Below, piece by piece: positions 1 through 7,013 of a DNA stretch of 64,000 nucleotides (position 1 is the first letter of the stretch; each line of letters opens with the position of its first letter). Made by a program: the position numbers and the translations under genes. The stretch lies in assembly GCA_025355965.1 (NCBI GenBank), contig JANXYR010000082.1, forward strand, positions 1-64,000, given 5' to 3'. The notes under the pieces were generated by a model. That model ran no database searches and was not told the origin of the DNA. It saw only the letters and a list, made by a program, of their open reading frames with translations. This DNA is from Geobacteraceae bacterium (lineage in GTDB: Bacteria; Desulfobacterota; Desulfuromonadia; Geobacterales; Pseudopelobacteraceae).

Positions 1-85
1 CGAAGAAAATGTCCTGTTGCGCGTTGCCGCGCAGGATGACGTGGTAGAGTGCGCCGGGGTAATGTATGCGTTGCTTGCGAGCCAT
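1..85 (-). CDS. REP-associated tyrosine transposase (RAYT), N-terminal fragment cut by window edge
   Basis: Reading the minus strand from the ATG at 85 gives 28 codons beginning MARKQRIHYPGALYHVILRG and continuing NAQQDIFF before the window edge. This is the characteristic start of Y1 (IS200-like) REP-associated transposases: the YPGALYHVILRGN stretch leads into the first beta strand of the Y1 HUH nuclease fold. Such proteins are single-copy, domesticated-looking relatives of IS200/IS605 transposases that act on nearby REP hairpins. The catalytic HUH and tyrosine residues lie outside the window, so intactness cannot be judged. The AT-rich leader and a CCTGACCCCGC motif at 122-132 lie just upstream. 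Confidence 0.85.
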   Translation of the reverse strand, partial: MARKQRIHYPGALYHVILRGNAQQDIFF

Positions 86-212
86 GGGGAGGTTATACGG
101 GATTTAAAGCAATAAAGCAAGCCTGACCCCGCTGAAAGCCCCCAGCCATGTTGCGCCGATGTCGCCATTCCAGCCAATTTCTGCCGCGCCAAGCTTCGGT
201 TCTCCTGGGTTT

Positions 213-291
213 GGTTCAACGGGGTGCCCGGTTGACCTGCCGGGGGCGGTTTTTATGCCCCCGGTCACGGTCCGACCGGCTGGTTGGAACC
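213..291. repeat. imperfect long inverted repeat, attC- or REP-like
   Basis: The outer arms GGTTCAAC (213-220) and GTTGGAACC (283-291) pair with one bulged base. The middle arms CCGGTTGACC and GGTCCGACCGG pair imperfectly, and an inner perfect 8-bp stem CCGGGGGC (240-247) / GCCCCCGG (257-264) encloses a 9-nt loop. Bulged bases between paired boxes and GTT/AAC triplets at the ends are the architecture of integron attC sites. A REP-type hairpin linked to the adjacent RAYT gene is the alternative. A related element lies at 1696-1755. No T-run follows the stem, so it does not look like an intrinsic terminator. Confidence 0.5.
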
Positions 292-350
292 TCTGATTTT
301 TCGTGACATTTTAGAGGGCTACTCCCTCTTGAGTACTCCAGCGTACAAGG

Positions 351-1565
351 CTATTTTACTAGGTACGGCTTGTTGATATGTGCAGCAACGTCTGAGCCTT
401 TATAGTAGGGTTGAATCCTAATCAGTTTCCGTTCTGAAAGACCGTGACCAAACGGTTGAAGTCTCCAGTGTCCTCGCACCATAAATCTTACAAGCGGCTT
501 ACTACCTACACCAGACTTGTGAATATCACTCTGATCTTGGTCGTACTGAATAACGATTGTCCCTATTGAAGCCCCAACTTCCTGATAATCCAGTATGGAG
601 TGTTGTCTCGCAGACTGTCGCGCTTTCTTGCGTTTTGGCACTGAAACAATACTTGCTGCTCTGGCTTCAAGCTCAGGTCTCGGGGATTTTACAGAGAGCA
701 ATTCTGGTTGATCGGAAGACAGATAAAGGACCGAGTTTAAAATAATTCGGAAAAACAAAAGGCCATCAGCATAGAATTTCTTATCATCTGCTTCAGATGT
801 AGTTCCCTCAACTGTATTGAGTGAAATTCCTTGTTCTGCATTTTTGTGTGATATTTTTTCCCAATCTGTATGAAGCGCCTGTTCCAAAGTCCAGTTTTCA
901 TCCATGTAGAGTTCACGTTTGAGGCATAAATAAGAATTTGAAGGTTGCCGTGCATGCAATGCAACCATCAAAAGCTTACGTCCAGGTAAATCATTGTCAG
1001 CAGGATGCATGGTAAGAAAAACAGATACAGGAGCAGAGTAATCCAAACCAGTAGTATTGATTTGTCTACGGCCTTCAGCGCCACGAGTATTATGCATTGC
1101 ATTAATTATTGTCGGTGACGTGAATACGAATAAGCATGTCGGAAATGGCAATTCAACTAACCCTGTTTTTAAATTTATTTCAGTATTTGCAAGATGTTCA
1201 GCTAAATTGTCGCTAAAATAGAATGTCTTCTTGCCGGAAAGAGCAAAGTTGACTGCTACATGGTATTCTTGATTTACCGTTTCTCGAATCCCTGCCAACA
1301 TAACCTTCACGTCATTTGGTAGCTCTGAAGTATGCGCTTTGATTTGTTCTAAACTCATCCCTGTGAGTTGTGCGACATGATTAAGTAAGGATGATTCCAC
1401 AATACCAAGGCATTCTGAGAACCGACTTTGATAACTGTCTACGGTGTAAATAGTTGATGGAGGCGTCGGGTCGGATAGCAGATCTTTAGCGTCCTGTTCT
1501 GCCAGTTCAATAAGAAAAGGCCGAATGTTACGGATGAAATCATAATAGGTAGGAGGTAAGCTCAT
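351..1565 (-). CDS. uncharacterised 404-aa protein of accessory region, possible AcrVA2-like
   Basis: Complete gene with an ATG at 1565 preceded by GGAGAAATAA, a good ribosome binding site. There is no signal peptide or membrane segment, so a cytoplasmic protein is expected. The N-terminal third looks helical, the middle is mixed, and there is a basic stretch near residue 310 (PKRKKARQSARQH). The C-terminal end carries VRGHWRLQPFGHG followed by RIQPYYKG. From memory, proteins grouped with the Cas12a inhibitor AcrVA2 end in a comparable RGHW...G...(R/W)IxPxxKG pattern and occur on mobile elements; this was not searched. Base composition is lower in G+C than the flagellar operon beside it, and it lies between two related palindromic elements, suggesting transfer. 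Function is otherwise unknown. Confidence 0.8.
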   Translation of the reverse strand: MSLPPTYYDFIRNIRPFLIELAEQDAKDLLSDPTPPSTIYTVDSYQSRFSECLGIVESSLLNHVAQLTGMSLEQIKAHTSELPNDVKVMLAGIRETVNQEYHVAVNFALSGKKTFYFSDNLAEHLANTEINLKTGLVELPFPTCLFVFTSPTIINAMHNTRGAEGRRQINTTGLDYSAPVSVFLTMHPADNDLPGRKLLMVALHARQPSNSYLCLKRELYMDENWTLEQALHTDWEKISHKNAEQGISLNTVEGTTSEADDKKFYADGLLFFRIILNSVLYLSSDQPELLSVKSPRPELEARAASIVSVPKRKKARQSARQHSILDYQEVGASIGTIVIQYDQDQSDIHKSGVGSKPLVRFMVRGHWRLQPFGHGLSERKLIRIQPYYKGSDVAAHINKPYLVK

Positions 1566-1695
1566 TTATTTCTCCATTTCTGACATCCTGACATCACAAA
1601 ACGCCATTACTCATCATTTTTGCTCTGCATCTTTACGCCACCTTCGCCACTCAAGCCGACACAAATTGTCTGCTCAGTCTTTTTCTCAGTTTGCT

Positions 1696-1755
1696 TTCCA
1701 ACGGGGCTGAGGCTGACCTGCCGGGTTTTAGGGCGGGTCTTGCCGATGGTTAAAC
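1696..1755. repeat. second attC/REP-like element related to 213-291
   Basis: The stretch 1698-1725 shares CAACGGGG, a short variable spacer and TGACCTGCCGGG with 218-244. Here GACCTGCC (1715-1722) pairs with GGCGGGTC (1732-1739) around a short loop, and the element runs from TTCCAAC to GTTAAAC. GTTAAAC fits the GTTRRRY core of integron attC R' sites, while the left box only partly fits RYYYAAC. The 60-bp length is within the attC range. No integrase is visible in the window. Confidence 0.4.
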
Positions 1756-1808
1756 CTTCGGGCGTATCTTCGGCAAAAAGCTAAAGCCTCTCCAAGAGGA
1801 GAGATAAG

Positions 1809-1994
1809 ATGGAAGTAAAAATGAAGTTTTATTTTGCTGCTGGTTGGTTTTATGGAGCTGCGATTGTTTTAATGTTAATGGCTATCCCTTGGGGTGTGGT
1901 TCCTTTTGTCCCACTCTCTATAATTTCAATTCTTGTCGGTGCTTTGTGTTTCTTTGTCTCTATGTTTTTAGCCTACCGTGAATATTTTAAATAA
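1809..1994 (+). CDS. small membrane protein, 61 aa
   Basis: ATG at 1809 follows AAGAGGAG, a strong ribosome binding site about 7 nt upstream, which argues that this short frame is real. The product has two hydrophobic segments, roughly residues 10-27 and 31-56, separated by a Pro-rich turn (IPWGVVPFVP), so it is probably a two-helix inner-membrane protein with short charged ends. No family recognised. Its last 27 bp overlap the end of the convergent gene at 1968-2261. Confidence 0.55.
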   Translation: MEVKMKFYFAAGWFYGAAIVLMLMAIPWGVVPFVPLSIISILVGALCFFVSMFLAYREYFK

Positions 1995-2261
1995 ACATGG
2001 CCAGTTTGATAAAATTTGGAGAATAAAACCAATCGTTAAGCAAATGAGGCCGCGCCACATGTATTTATATTTTGACAACTCCCATTTTTTATATTCTTCG
2101 CTGTCAAATGGTGGCTCGTCAGCAGCAAACAACGATGGGTCATTATCGTATTTTTCGCCTTTGAACTGTTTGACTACTTCTATTGCTACGAGCCAGGCAC
2201 CGGCAATGTCAAAGGCAAGGCCAAATGAATTTAATAATTTCGGGATAATTTCAGGATTCAT
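1968..2261 (-). CDS. conserved small membrane protein, 97 aa
   Basis: ATG at 2261 with GGAG 6 nt upstream. The protein starts with a hydrophobic stretch (LNSFGLAFDIAGAWLVAIEV), has an acidic hydrophilic middle (residues 35-60), then YKKWELSKYKYMW and a second hydrophobic segment ending near LQILSNW. This pattern, a FDxxGAWLVAxEVVKQFKG start and a second TM after a KWE...KYK linker, is one I recall in scattered bacterial hypothetical proteins; I know no function. It converges with the 61-residue gene. Confidence 0.6.
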   Translation of the reverse strand: MNPEIIPKLLNSFGLAFDIAGAWLVAIEVVKQFKGEKYDNDPSLFAADEPPFDSEEYKKWELSKYKYMWRGLICLTIGFILQILSNWPCLFKIFTVG

Positions 2262-2337
2262 AGCAACTCCGATTCACTCGGTTTTTATGGTCTTTTCAAT
2301 TATTGGTTTAACATCTTATTATGCCGTTAGTGTCTGT

Positions 2338-2464
2338 CATCTACCGGTATATGCTTTCATCTACCGGTAGATACTTGCATCTACAGATAGATGCCATTCA
2401 AGTATATACATATAGATGCTTTTTCGATTTTCCGTGGTTATCCTTTGCATCTACCAGTATATGC
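2338..2464. repeat. tandem array of palindromic 17-bp units (20-bp period)
   Basis: Units start at 2338, 2358 and 2378 with an exact 20-bp period, and degenerate units lie at 2403-2419 and 2448-2464. The consensus GCATCTACCGGTAGATGC is itself a palindrome. Two units lie inside the 3' end of the minus-strand gene 2398-2787 and three lie just past its stop. In one reading frame on that strand each unit encodes a HLxVDAS-type peptide. Confidence 0.85.
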
Positions 2465-2787
2465 TTTGCTAATGTGGTGCCGACAATTTTTTCATACTTC
2501 ACAAACCAGAGCTGTTTCTCAGGATTCCATCTTGCCCCTGCTGCTTTTGCCTGTGCTTGCAAATCCTTTTCATAACCTTCAATGTGAAGTGGAACCAATG
2601 CATCAGCGGAGAATCTTGGTGGCGGTGGAGTCCAGTCCGTTCTCTCAACAACAAGTTCCACTGTTTTCAATCGTTGCTTCAACTCCGCATCATACCAGTA
2701 ACGGACACAGACCAAATCATCACCGTACTTTTCAGTAAGCCGCTTGGTTCCCTTCTGCCCCGGTTTCAGAATCAATCGCGTTTTCAT
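2398..2787 (-). CDS. conserved hypothetical protein, 129 aa, repeat-containing C-terminus
   Basis: ATG at 2787 with GGGGAA upstream. The N-terminus MKTRLILKPGQKGTKRL, then YGDDLVCVRYWYD and KTVELVVE, is a pattern I recall in small proteins of Deltaproteobacteria and relatives with no assigned function. The second half has AAGARWNPEKQLWFVKYEK, which resembles the DUF5710-like or HARP-like fold where a WNPExxxWxxxY segment is conserved. The C-terminus HILVDAK...KHLYVYT is encoded by the palindromic tandem repeats. The stop lies inside the array, and a +1 shift would continue the repeat peptide (LEWHLSVDASIYR), so length variation at the C-terminus seems likely. Confidence 0.65.
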   Translation of the reverse strand: MKTRLILKPGQKGTKRLTEKYGDDLVCVRYWYDAELKQRLKTVELVVERTDWTPPPPRFSADALVPLHIEGYEKDLQAQAKAAGARWNPEKQLWFVKYEKIVGTTLAKHILVDAKDNHGKSKKHLYVYT

Positions 2788-2874
2788 ACATTCCCCGATA
2801 ATCTATCGATGATTGTAAAAATCTCATAGCACAATTTGCATAAATAATAAACGTATTTAATCATTCCACACTAA

Positions 2875-3049
2875 CCGTCTGGCGCAACGAGTGTGAACGC
2901 CTTGGCAAAACTCCTGCACCGTAGTTATGCCAATGTGCATGAAGATGTTAGGGTGCTTGAGCTCGTTGGCCTGATCGAACGTGATGACCAGAAGCGGGTA
3001 TGTGTTCCGTGGAATGAGATTGCAACAACGCTTAAACTGGCTGGGGAAT
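2875..3049 (+). pseudogene. HTH regulator (MarR-like, HVO_A0114 type) fragment
   Basis: The frame containing NALAKLLHRSYANVHEDV, then VLELVGLIERDDQKR and VCVPWNEIATTLKLA, is the recognition-helix and wing half of a short winged-helix regulator commonly found next to toxin genes. An in-frame TAA at 2872-2874 precedes it and the first half of the HTH is absent. After KLAGE the family normally stops, but here the frame runs on into unrelated sequence. A GTG at 2893 could start translation but has no clear ribosome binding site. Probably debris rather than a gene. Confidence 0.6.
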
Positions 3050-3082
3050 CCTGCGGGGTCAGGTTAGACTTTAGGTCTTTCT

Positions 3083-3250
3083 CAGTCAAACCTGGGCTTT
3101 GCGCTCAAATACCAGAGCGACGACCCGGTCGATATGGCAACAGGGTACAAAATGAAGGACTCTTTGGGGTACGGCTGGTCGCACAATTATCGTCTCTTCG
3201 TGGAGCCACACTCAAGTTCGCCGTTCTGCTTCGGACAGCGTAGCCTCTAG
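3083..3250 (+). pseudogene. RHS/YD-repeat protein fragment
   Basis: In the frame starting CAG at 3083 the translation reads QSNLGFALKYQSDDPVD, then KMKDSLGYGWSHNYRLFVEP, and stops at TAG 3248-3250. The (L/G)GYGWSHNYxLxL signature is the N-terminal strand motif of RHS-repeat and wall-associated proteins. No start codon, signal peptide or repeat region is present, so it is a short remnant. It begins about 20 nt after the HTH fragment, at a GCGGGGTCAGG motif. Confidence 0.55.
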
Positions 3251-3375
3251 ACGCCGCCATAATTGGCGCCTCGGTAGTCACTCTGGATATAATGAACGGC
3301 ATGTCGGATTTGAAATCATGGTTGGGCCATTGAAGGCCCCAAGGGGTTTAATGGTGTGGATGTTAATTTGATGGA

Positions 3376-4362
3376 TTACACTTTCCCCTTCAACTTGTAG
3401 ACATACGCCAACACCTCGGCAACAGCTGCGTAGAGTGCCTCAGGTATCGGTTCATTTTCCTTTACCTGATCATACAGTTCACGGGCCAGAAAACGATTTT
3501 CCACTAATGTGATACTGTGTTCGCGGGCAATCTTCTTGATCGCCTCGGCCATAATATCCATCCCTTTGGCCAGTACGACCGGCGCGACCATCTTCTGCCG
3601 GTCATATTTAAGTGCTACGGCAAAGTGAGTCGGGTTTGTAATAACTACATCGGCCAGCGGAATTATTTTAGTCATCCGACGACGGGCCATCTGGAACTGC
3701 ATCTTCTTGATTTTCCCTTTTGTTTCAGGGTTTCCTTCGGACTCTTTGTGCTCGTCCTTAACCTCCTGCTTGGTCATTTTCAGGTTTTCTATATAGCGCC
3801 ACTTGACATAAAGCATGTCGATCAGGCCAAGAACGATCATAATACCACAGGTATGGGTGACGATTTTGAACGCAATGTGACCGACAAAATCAAAAATAGT
3901 CTGAATATCTGCTTCTGCAAGAAAAGTGATATTCTGCATTTCATCCCGCACCACTCCATAGGCGATCCAGGCAACGACTGAAAGTTTGAGCAACGATTTA
4001 AGCATCTCAACTAAAGCGTCTTTGTTAAACAGCCGCTTGAAGCCATTCAACGGACTGAGCTTCTTAAAATCTACTTTCAGACGTGATGTCCGAAACTCTA
4101 ATCTGCCGTTATCCTGGATGAGACTCGATAGCATTGCTGTAGCTACGATTGTTACGATGATTGGCGCCAGCAACAGGACAATTGTTCCAAACAGCTTGAG
4201 TAGCAGCATATATAGATTTGATTCTGTAAGCTGGAAGTTACCCATAGTTGACAGAATCTTGACTGTACTCTGTTTGAGGCCATCCATCATGAAGCTGCCG
4301 AAGACATAGAGACTGACAATGCCCGTTAACAGAGTCAGGGACGACGTCAGCATCTGACTCAT
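3376..4362 (-). CDS. flhB: flagellar export apparatus protein FlhB (main open frame; 5' end frameshifted)
   Basis: FlhB is the inner-membrane substrate-specificity switch of the flagellar type III exporter. The open frame has the four membrane segments (about residues 5-27, 55-80, 125-140 and 165-185) and the cytoplasmic domain with the autocleavage motif NPTH at 243-246 of this frame (273-276 if the missing N-terminus is added). It ends in AEVLAYVYKLKG, as usual. It is the last gene of the flagellar operon. The first ATG in frame, at 4362, is internal: the conserved EQPTGKKLEKSRE segment lies upstream in the same frame but has no start codon. Family length is about 350; this frame alone gives 328. 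Confidence 0.9.
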   Translation of the reverse strand: MSQMLTSSLTLLTGIVSLYVFGSFMMDGLKQSTVKILSTMGNFQLTESNLYMLLLKLFGTIVLLLAPIIVTIVATAMLSSLIQDNGRLEFRTSRLKVDFKKLSPLNGFKRLFNKDALVEMLKSLLKLSVVAWIAYGVVRDEMQNITFLAEADIQTIFDFVGHIAFKIVTHTCGIMIVLGLIDMLYVKWRYIENLKMTKQEVKDEHKESEGNPETKGKIKKMQFQMARRRMTKIIPLADVVITNPTHFAVALKYDRQKMVAPVVLAKGMDIMAEAIKKIAREHSITLVENRFLARELYDQVKENEPIPEALYAAVAEVLAYVYKLKGKV

Positions 4363-4456
4363 CGGCGGAGGGCCGTCTTCGCGCGACTTTTCTAATTTTT
4401 TACCGGTTGGTTGTTCTGTTTTGGAGTGTTTATCTGAATCTTCAGCCGTAGGTCAT
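4363..4456 (-). other. 5' end of flhB out of frame with its likely start codon
   Basis: Between the fliR stop (4453-4455) and the ATG at 4362 the flhB frame is open and encodes a normal FlhB N-terminus (AEDSDKHSKTEQPTGKKL, then EKSREDGPPP). The only ATG, 4454-4456, overlaps the fliR stop as ATGA but reads ATG ACC TAC GGC TGA. Removing one base from the GG at 4451-4452 would give ATG ACT ACG GCT GAA GAT, joining start and gene. Either a one-base insertion (mutation or sequencing error) or use of a non-standard start such as ACG must be assumed. Confidence 0.8.
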
Positions 4457-5247
4457 CCCCCCTTTGCCATAAGCCGGTAAAGCACGGCTATTTGAGCAGA
4501 AAGATGCCCGAAGGAGACTTCGAGAACATGGAAAAAAATAGTCAGGGTCATTCCAAGAATTACCAATCCCAGTCCAATGTTAAGCGGCATGCTAATCATG
4601 AAAATGTTCATCTGCGGAAAAGCACGCGCCATAATACCGAGCGCTACCGTAGTGAGGAGCAAAGCCACCATGACAGGAGCTGCCAGACGTATTCCGATGA
4701 TAAAAATATCGGCAGTGCGAATGACAAGAAAATTCACCAGTTCTCCACTCAGACGCCATCCTCCGAGCGGAATAACGCGGAAGCTGTCCATAATCGCGCG
4801 GATAAACAGGTGATGAATGTTGAGAGACAGGAACATCAAGGTCGCAAACAGGGTCTGGATGACTGACATGATCTGCGTTTGCGTACCTTGGGATGGATCC
4901 AGAATTGATGATATTGTCAGTCCCATCTGCATGCCGATGATCTGGCCGCTGAATTCTACTGCGGCGAATATGATCTGGGTTATGAATGCCAGCGTCAGGC
5001 CTATCATGACTTCACTGAACACCAGCAGAGCAAAGCTGAATGCATCAGGTGGCACTAGAGGAATATTTACCGAGAGCGTCGGGAAACAGACAAGCGTGAT
5101 CATAAATACTGTGATCACCTTTATCCGGAGCGGCATACGGCGCCCGCCAAAAACTGGCAGAGCAGCAAAAATGCCGGATACGCGACTTAACACTAGCATG
5201 AAAAATATGACTTCTCTGGTGGACGTAAAGGGGAGTAGCGGGAACAT
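4453..5247 (-). CDS. fliR: flagellar export apparatus protein FliR
   Basis: 264 residues, the normal size. FliR joins FliP and FliQ in the helical export gate of the flagellar type III secretion system. The protein has five to six hydrophobic segments. The N-terminal region has LVLSRVSGIFAALPVFGGRRMP, the family signature around the RxxG(I/L)xxxxPxF motif, and the middle has GQIIGMQMG, also typical. It starts 7 nt after fliQ ends (fliQ stop at 5254). Its stop overlaps the putative flhB ATG. Confidence 0.95.
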   Translation of the reverse strand: MFPLLPFTSTREVIFFMLVLSRVSGIFAALPVFGGRRMPLRIKVITVFMITLVCFPTLSVNIPLVPPDAFSFALLVFSEVMIGLTLAFITQIIFAAVEFSGQIIGMQMGLTISSILDPSQGTQTQIMSVIQTLFATLMFLSLNIHHLFIRAIMDSFRVIPLGGWRLSGELVNFLVIRTADIFIIGIRLAAPVMVALLLTTVALGIMARAFPQMNIFMISMPLNIGLGLVILGMTLTIFFHVLEVSFGHLSAQIAVLYRLMAKGG

Positions 5248-5253
5248 GGGAGG

Positions 5254-5523
5254 CTAACGCCTCATGATTGCGATGAAAGAATAGATTTCACGGGTAAAGT
5301 CACTCATGTATGTCATCATCCAGGGAAAGAAGATGATCATGGCAACCATGACGGCTACTATTTTCGGGGCAAAGGCCAGCGTAGCCTCGTTAATCGAGGT
5401 AACCGCCTGAAAGATACTGACCAAAAGGCCAATGACCAAGCTGGCGATCAGTAGTGGTGCTGCAAGCAACAGCATGGCTTCAAAACTGCGCCGGGCAAGT
5501 TGTACGACTAATTCTGGAGTCAT
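5254..5523 (-). CDS. fliQ: flagellar export apparatus protein FliQ
   Basis: 89 residues with the two-helix hairpin of FliQ: residues about 16-38 (LLLAAPLLIASLVIGLLVSIFQAVTS, cited in part) and 52-78. The motif QAVTSINEATLAFAPK between the helices is highly conserved in the family. FliQ wraps around the FliP5R1 core of the export gate. It lies 10 nt downstream of fliP in the operon order fliP-fliQ-fliR. Confidence 0.95.
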   Translation of the reverse strand: MTPELVVQLARRSFEAMLLLAAPLLIASLVIGLLVSIFQAVTSINEATLAFAPKIVAVMVAMIIFFPWMMTYMSDFTREIYSFIAIMRR

Positions 5524-5533
5524 GATAGATTAC

Positions 5534-6301
5534 CTAGCCAAAACTTTTTACAAGTGAACTAATAACCAGTCCCCATCCATCGACCAGAACAAAAAGCAGT
5601 ATTTTGAATGGAAGCGATATCATAACCGGGGGTAGCATCATCATACCCATCGACATCAGGACCGAAGCTACGACCATATCAACAACAATGAAAGGAATGT
5701 AAATTAAAAAACCTATCTGAAAAGCAGTCCGCAGCTCCGAAATCATAAAAGCCGGGATGATGGTCAACGTCGGAATATCCGCTGCATTTTTAGGCCTTTG
5801 CAGCTTTGAGAGACTTACAAAGAGCGCCAGATCTTTTTCTCGTGTTTGAGAGAGCATGAACGTACGCACCGGCTTTACGGCCCGCTCCATGGCCTGTTCC
5901 TGGCTGATTTGCTGCGCCTTCCACGGCTGATAGGCATCCTTGTTAATCTGCTGCCAGACCGGTGTCATGATAAAGAAGGTAAGGAACAGAGATAACGACA
6001 ATATAACCTGGTTGGAAGGAGCCGCCTGGGTACCCATGGCTGTGCGTAAAAATGACAGTACAACAGAGATACGCGTAAATGATGTCGTCATGATCAGCAA
6101 CCCTGGTGCGATCGACATGATCGTCAACAACAGGAAGATCTGAACAGTTACCGCAACATCATTCGGCTTGGTGGCGGTGCCTACCCCGATATTAAGCGAT
6201 GGAAACGGGAGCGGTTCAGCGGACGCCACAGCACCTGCCACCAGCAACAGGGCGGTTAGAGAGAGAATAATGGTGCGTTTTGATAGGTTTCTAGTGGTCA
6301 T
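5534..6301 (-). CDS. fliP: flagellar export gate protein FliP
   Basis: 255 residues. A cleavable signal peptide is visible (basic start, [18 protein letters not shown], cleavage after ASA), as expected for FliP. The conserved core follows: [20 protein letters not shown] and [18 protein letters not shown], then the C-terminal [20 protein letters not shown] segment. Five FliP subunits with FliR form the export channel. The ATG overlaps the end of fliO by 4 nt (ATGA), implying translational coupling. Confidence 0.97.
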   Translation of the reverse strand: MTTRNLSKRTIILSLTALLLVAGAVASAEPLPFPSLNIGVGTATKPNDVAVTVQIFLLLTIMSIAPGLLIMTTSFTRISVVLSFLRTAMGTQAAPSNQVILSLSLFLTFFIMTPVWQQINKDAYQPWKAQQISQEQAMERAVKPVRTFMLSQTREKDLALFVSLSKLQRPKNAADIPTLTIIPAFMISELRTAFQIGFLIYIPFIVVDMVVASVLMSMGMMMLPPVMISLPFKILLFVLVDGWGLVISSLVKSFG

Positions 6302-6717
6302 GATATCTGTCTCAAACGAGTCAGCAGGGTGGCAAAACTGCTCTGCTCCGATATTTCTTCGATAACTTCGATCTCTTCGAGCATATCGATCTGCTTAATA
6401 AATGTCAGGCCTGCATCACTGTTTGACAACAGCAGGTATTCCCCAGACACCTCAACCAGCATAAGAGACTTCTTAGGCCCCAGGTAGCGCGTCTCTATCA
6501 GGCGGATATGTTTTGAAAGAAGCTGATTGCCGACCGGCAACCCTCTCATCAACTTACCGGAAAAATGCCACGTGATCAGGATCAGGCCGATAACCAAGGC
6601 AAGGGCCGCAATCATTTGCAGAAAACTTGCCAAAAAACTGAACTCCTGCCCTGAGCCCTCAACGGCAAACGCTACAGAGGGTAGTAAGAAAAGAAGTACA
6701 GAAGCCGCAACTTTCAC
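6298..6717 (-). CDS. fliO: flagellar biosynthetic protein FliO
   Basis: 139 residues. There is a signal-peptide-like N-terminus ([19 protein letters not shown]), one membrane segment around residues 32-52 ([19 protein letters not shown]) and a cytoplasmic domain with [23 protein letters not shown] cited in part, the FliO family signature. FliO acts as an assembly scaffold for the FliP ring. Overlaps fliN by 4 nt upstream and fliP by 4 nt downstream. Confidence 0.9.
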   Translation of the reverse strand: MKVAASVLLFLLPSVAFAVEGSGQEFSFLASFLQMIAALALVIGLILITWHFSGKLMRGLPVGNQLLSKHIRLIETRYLGPKKSLMLVEVSGEYLLLSNSDAGLTFIKQIDMLEEIEVIEEISEQSSFATLLTRLRQIS

Positions 6718-7013
6718 AAAATTTTCTCCACCCGCTCGTTAGGAGTAACGATATCCACCAGGCGGACACCAAACTTTTCGTTTACTACAACCGCTTCACC
6801 GCGAGCCACCAGCTTGGAGTTGACAAAAATATCCAACGGTTCACCGGCTAGTTTGGTCAACTCAACAACCGCACCCTGGTTAAGCTGAAGAATATCCTTG
6901 ACCAGCAGCTTGGTCCTCCCCAGCTCGACAGTCACCTGCAGGGGAATGTCAAGAATGAAATCGAGGTTTTTCTTGTCAGGTGACGTTTCGTTCGTTTCAG
7001 GTGTATCACTCAC
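6714..7013 (-). CDS. fliN: flagellar motor switch protein FliN
   Basis: 99 residues, a compact SpoA-domain FliN. After a short acidic leader, the SpoA core reads DIPLQVTVELGRTKLLVKDI, LQLNQGAVVELTKLAGEPLD, then VNSKLVARGEAVVVNEKFG and VRLVDIV, all family landmarks. FliN builds the lower C-ring with FliM and docks FliH for export. The start overlaps the fliM stop by 1 nt. Confidence 0.96.
   Translation of the reverse strand: MSDTPETNETSPDKKNLDFILDIPLQVTVELGRTKLLVKDILQLNQGAVVELTKLAGEPLDIFVNSKLVARGEAVVVNEKFGVRLVDIVTPNERVEKIL

Noticed and set aside
313-329. Terminator for the 404-residue gene (AGAGGG/CCCTCT hairpin)
   Set aside because: Only a 6-bp stem, followed by A-rich rather than T-rich sequence on the transcribed strand.
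2338-2464. CRISPR array
   Set aside because: Spacing is fixed at 3 bp between 17-bp units and degenerates quickly; there are no spacers of useful length and no cas genes.
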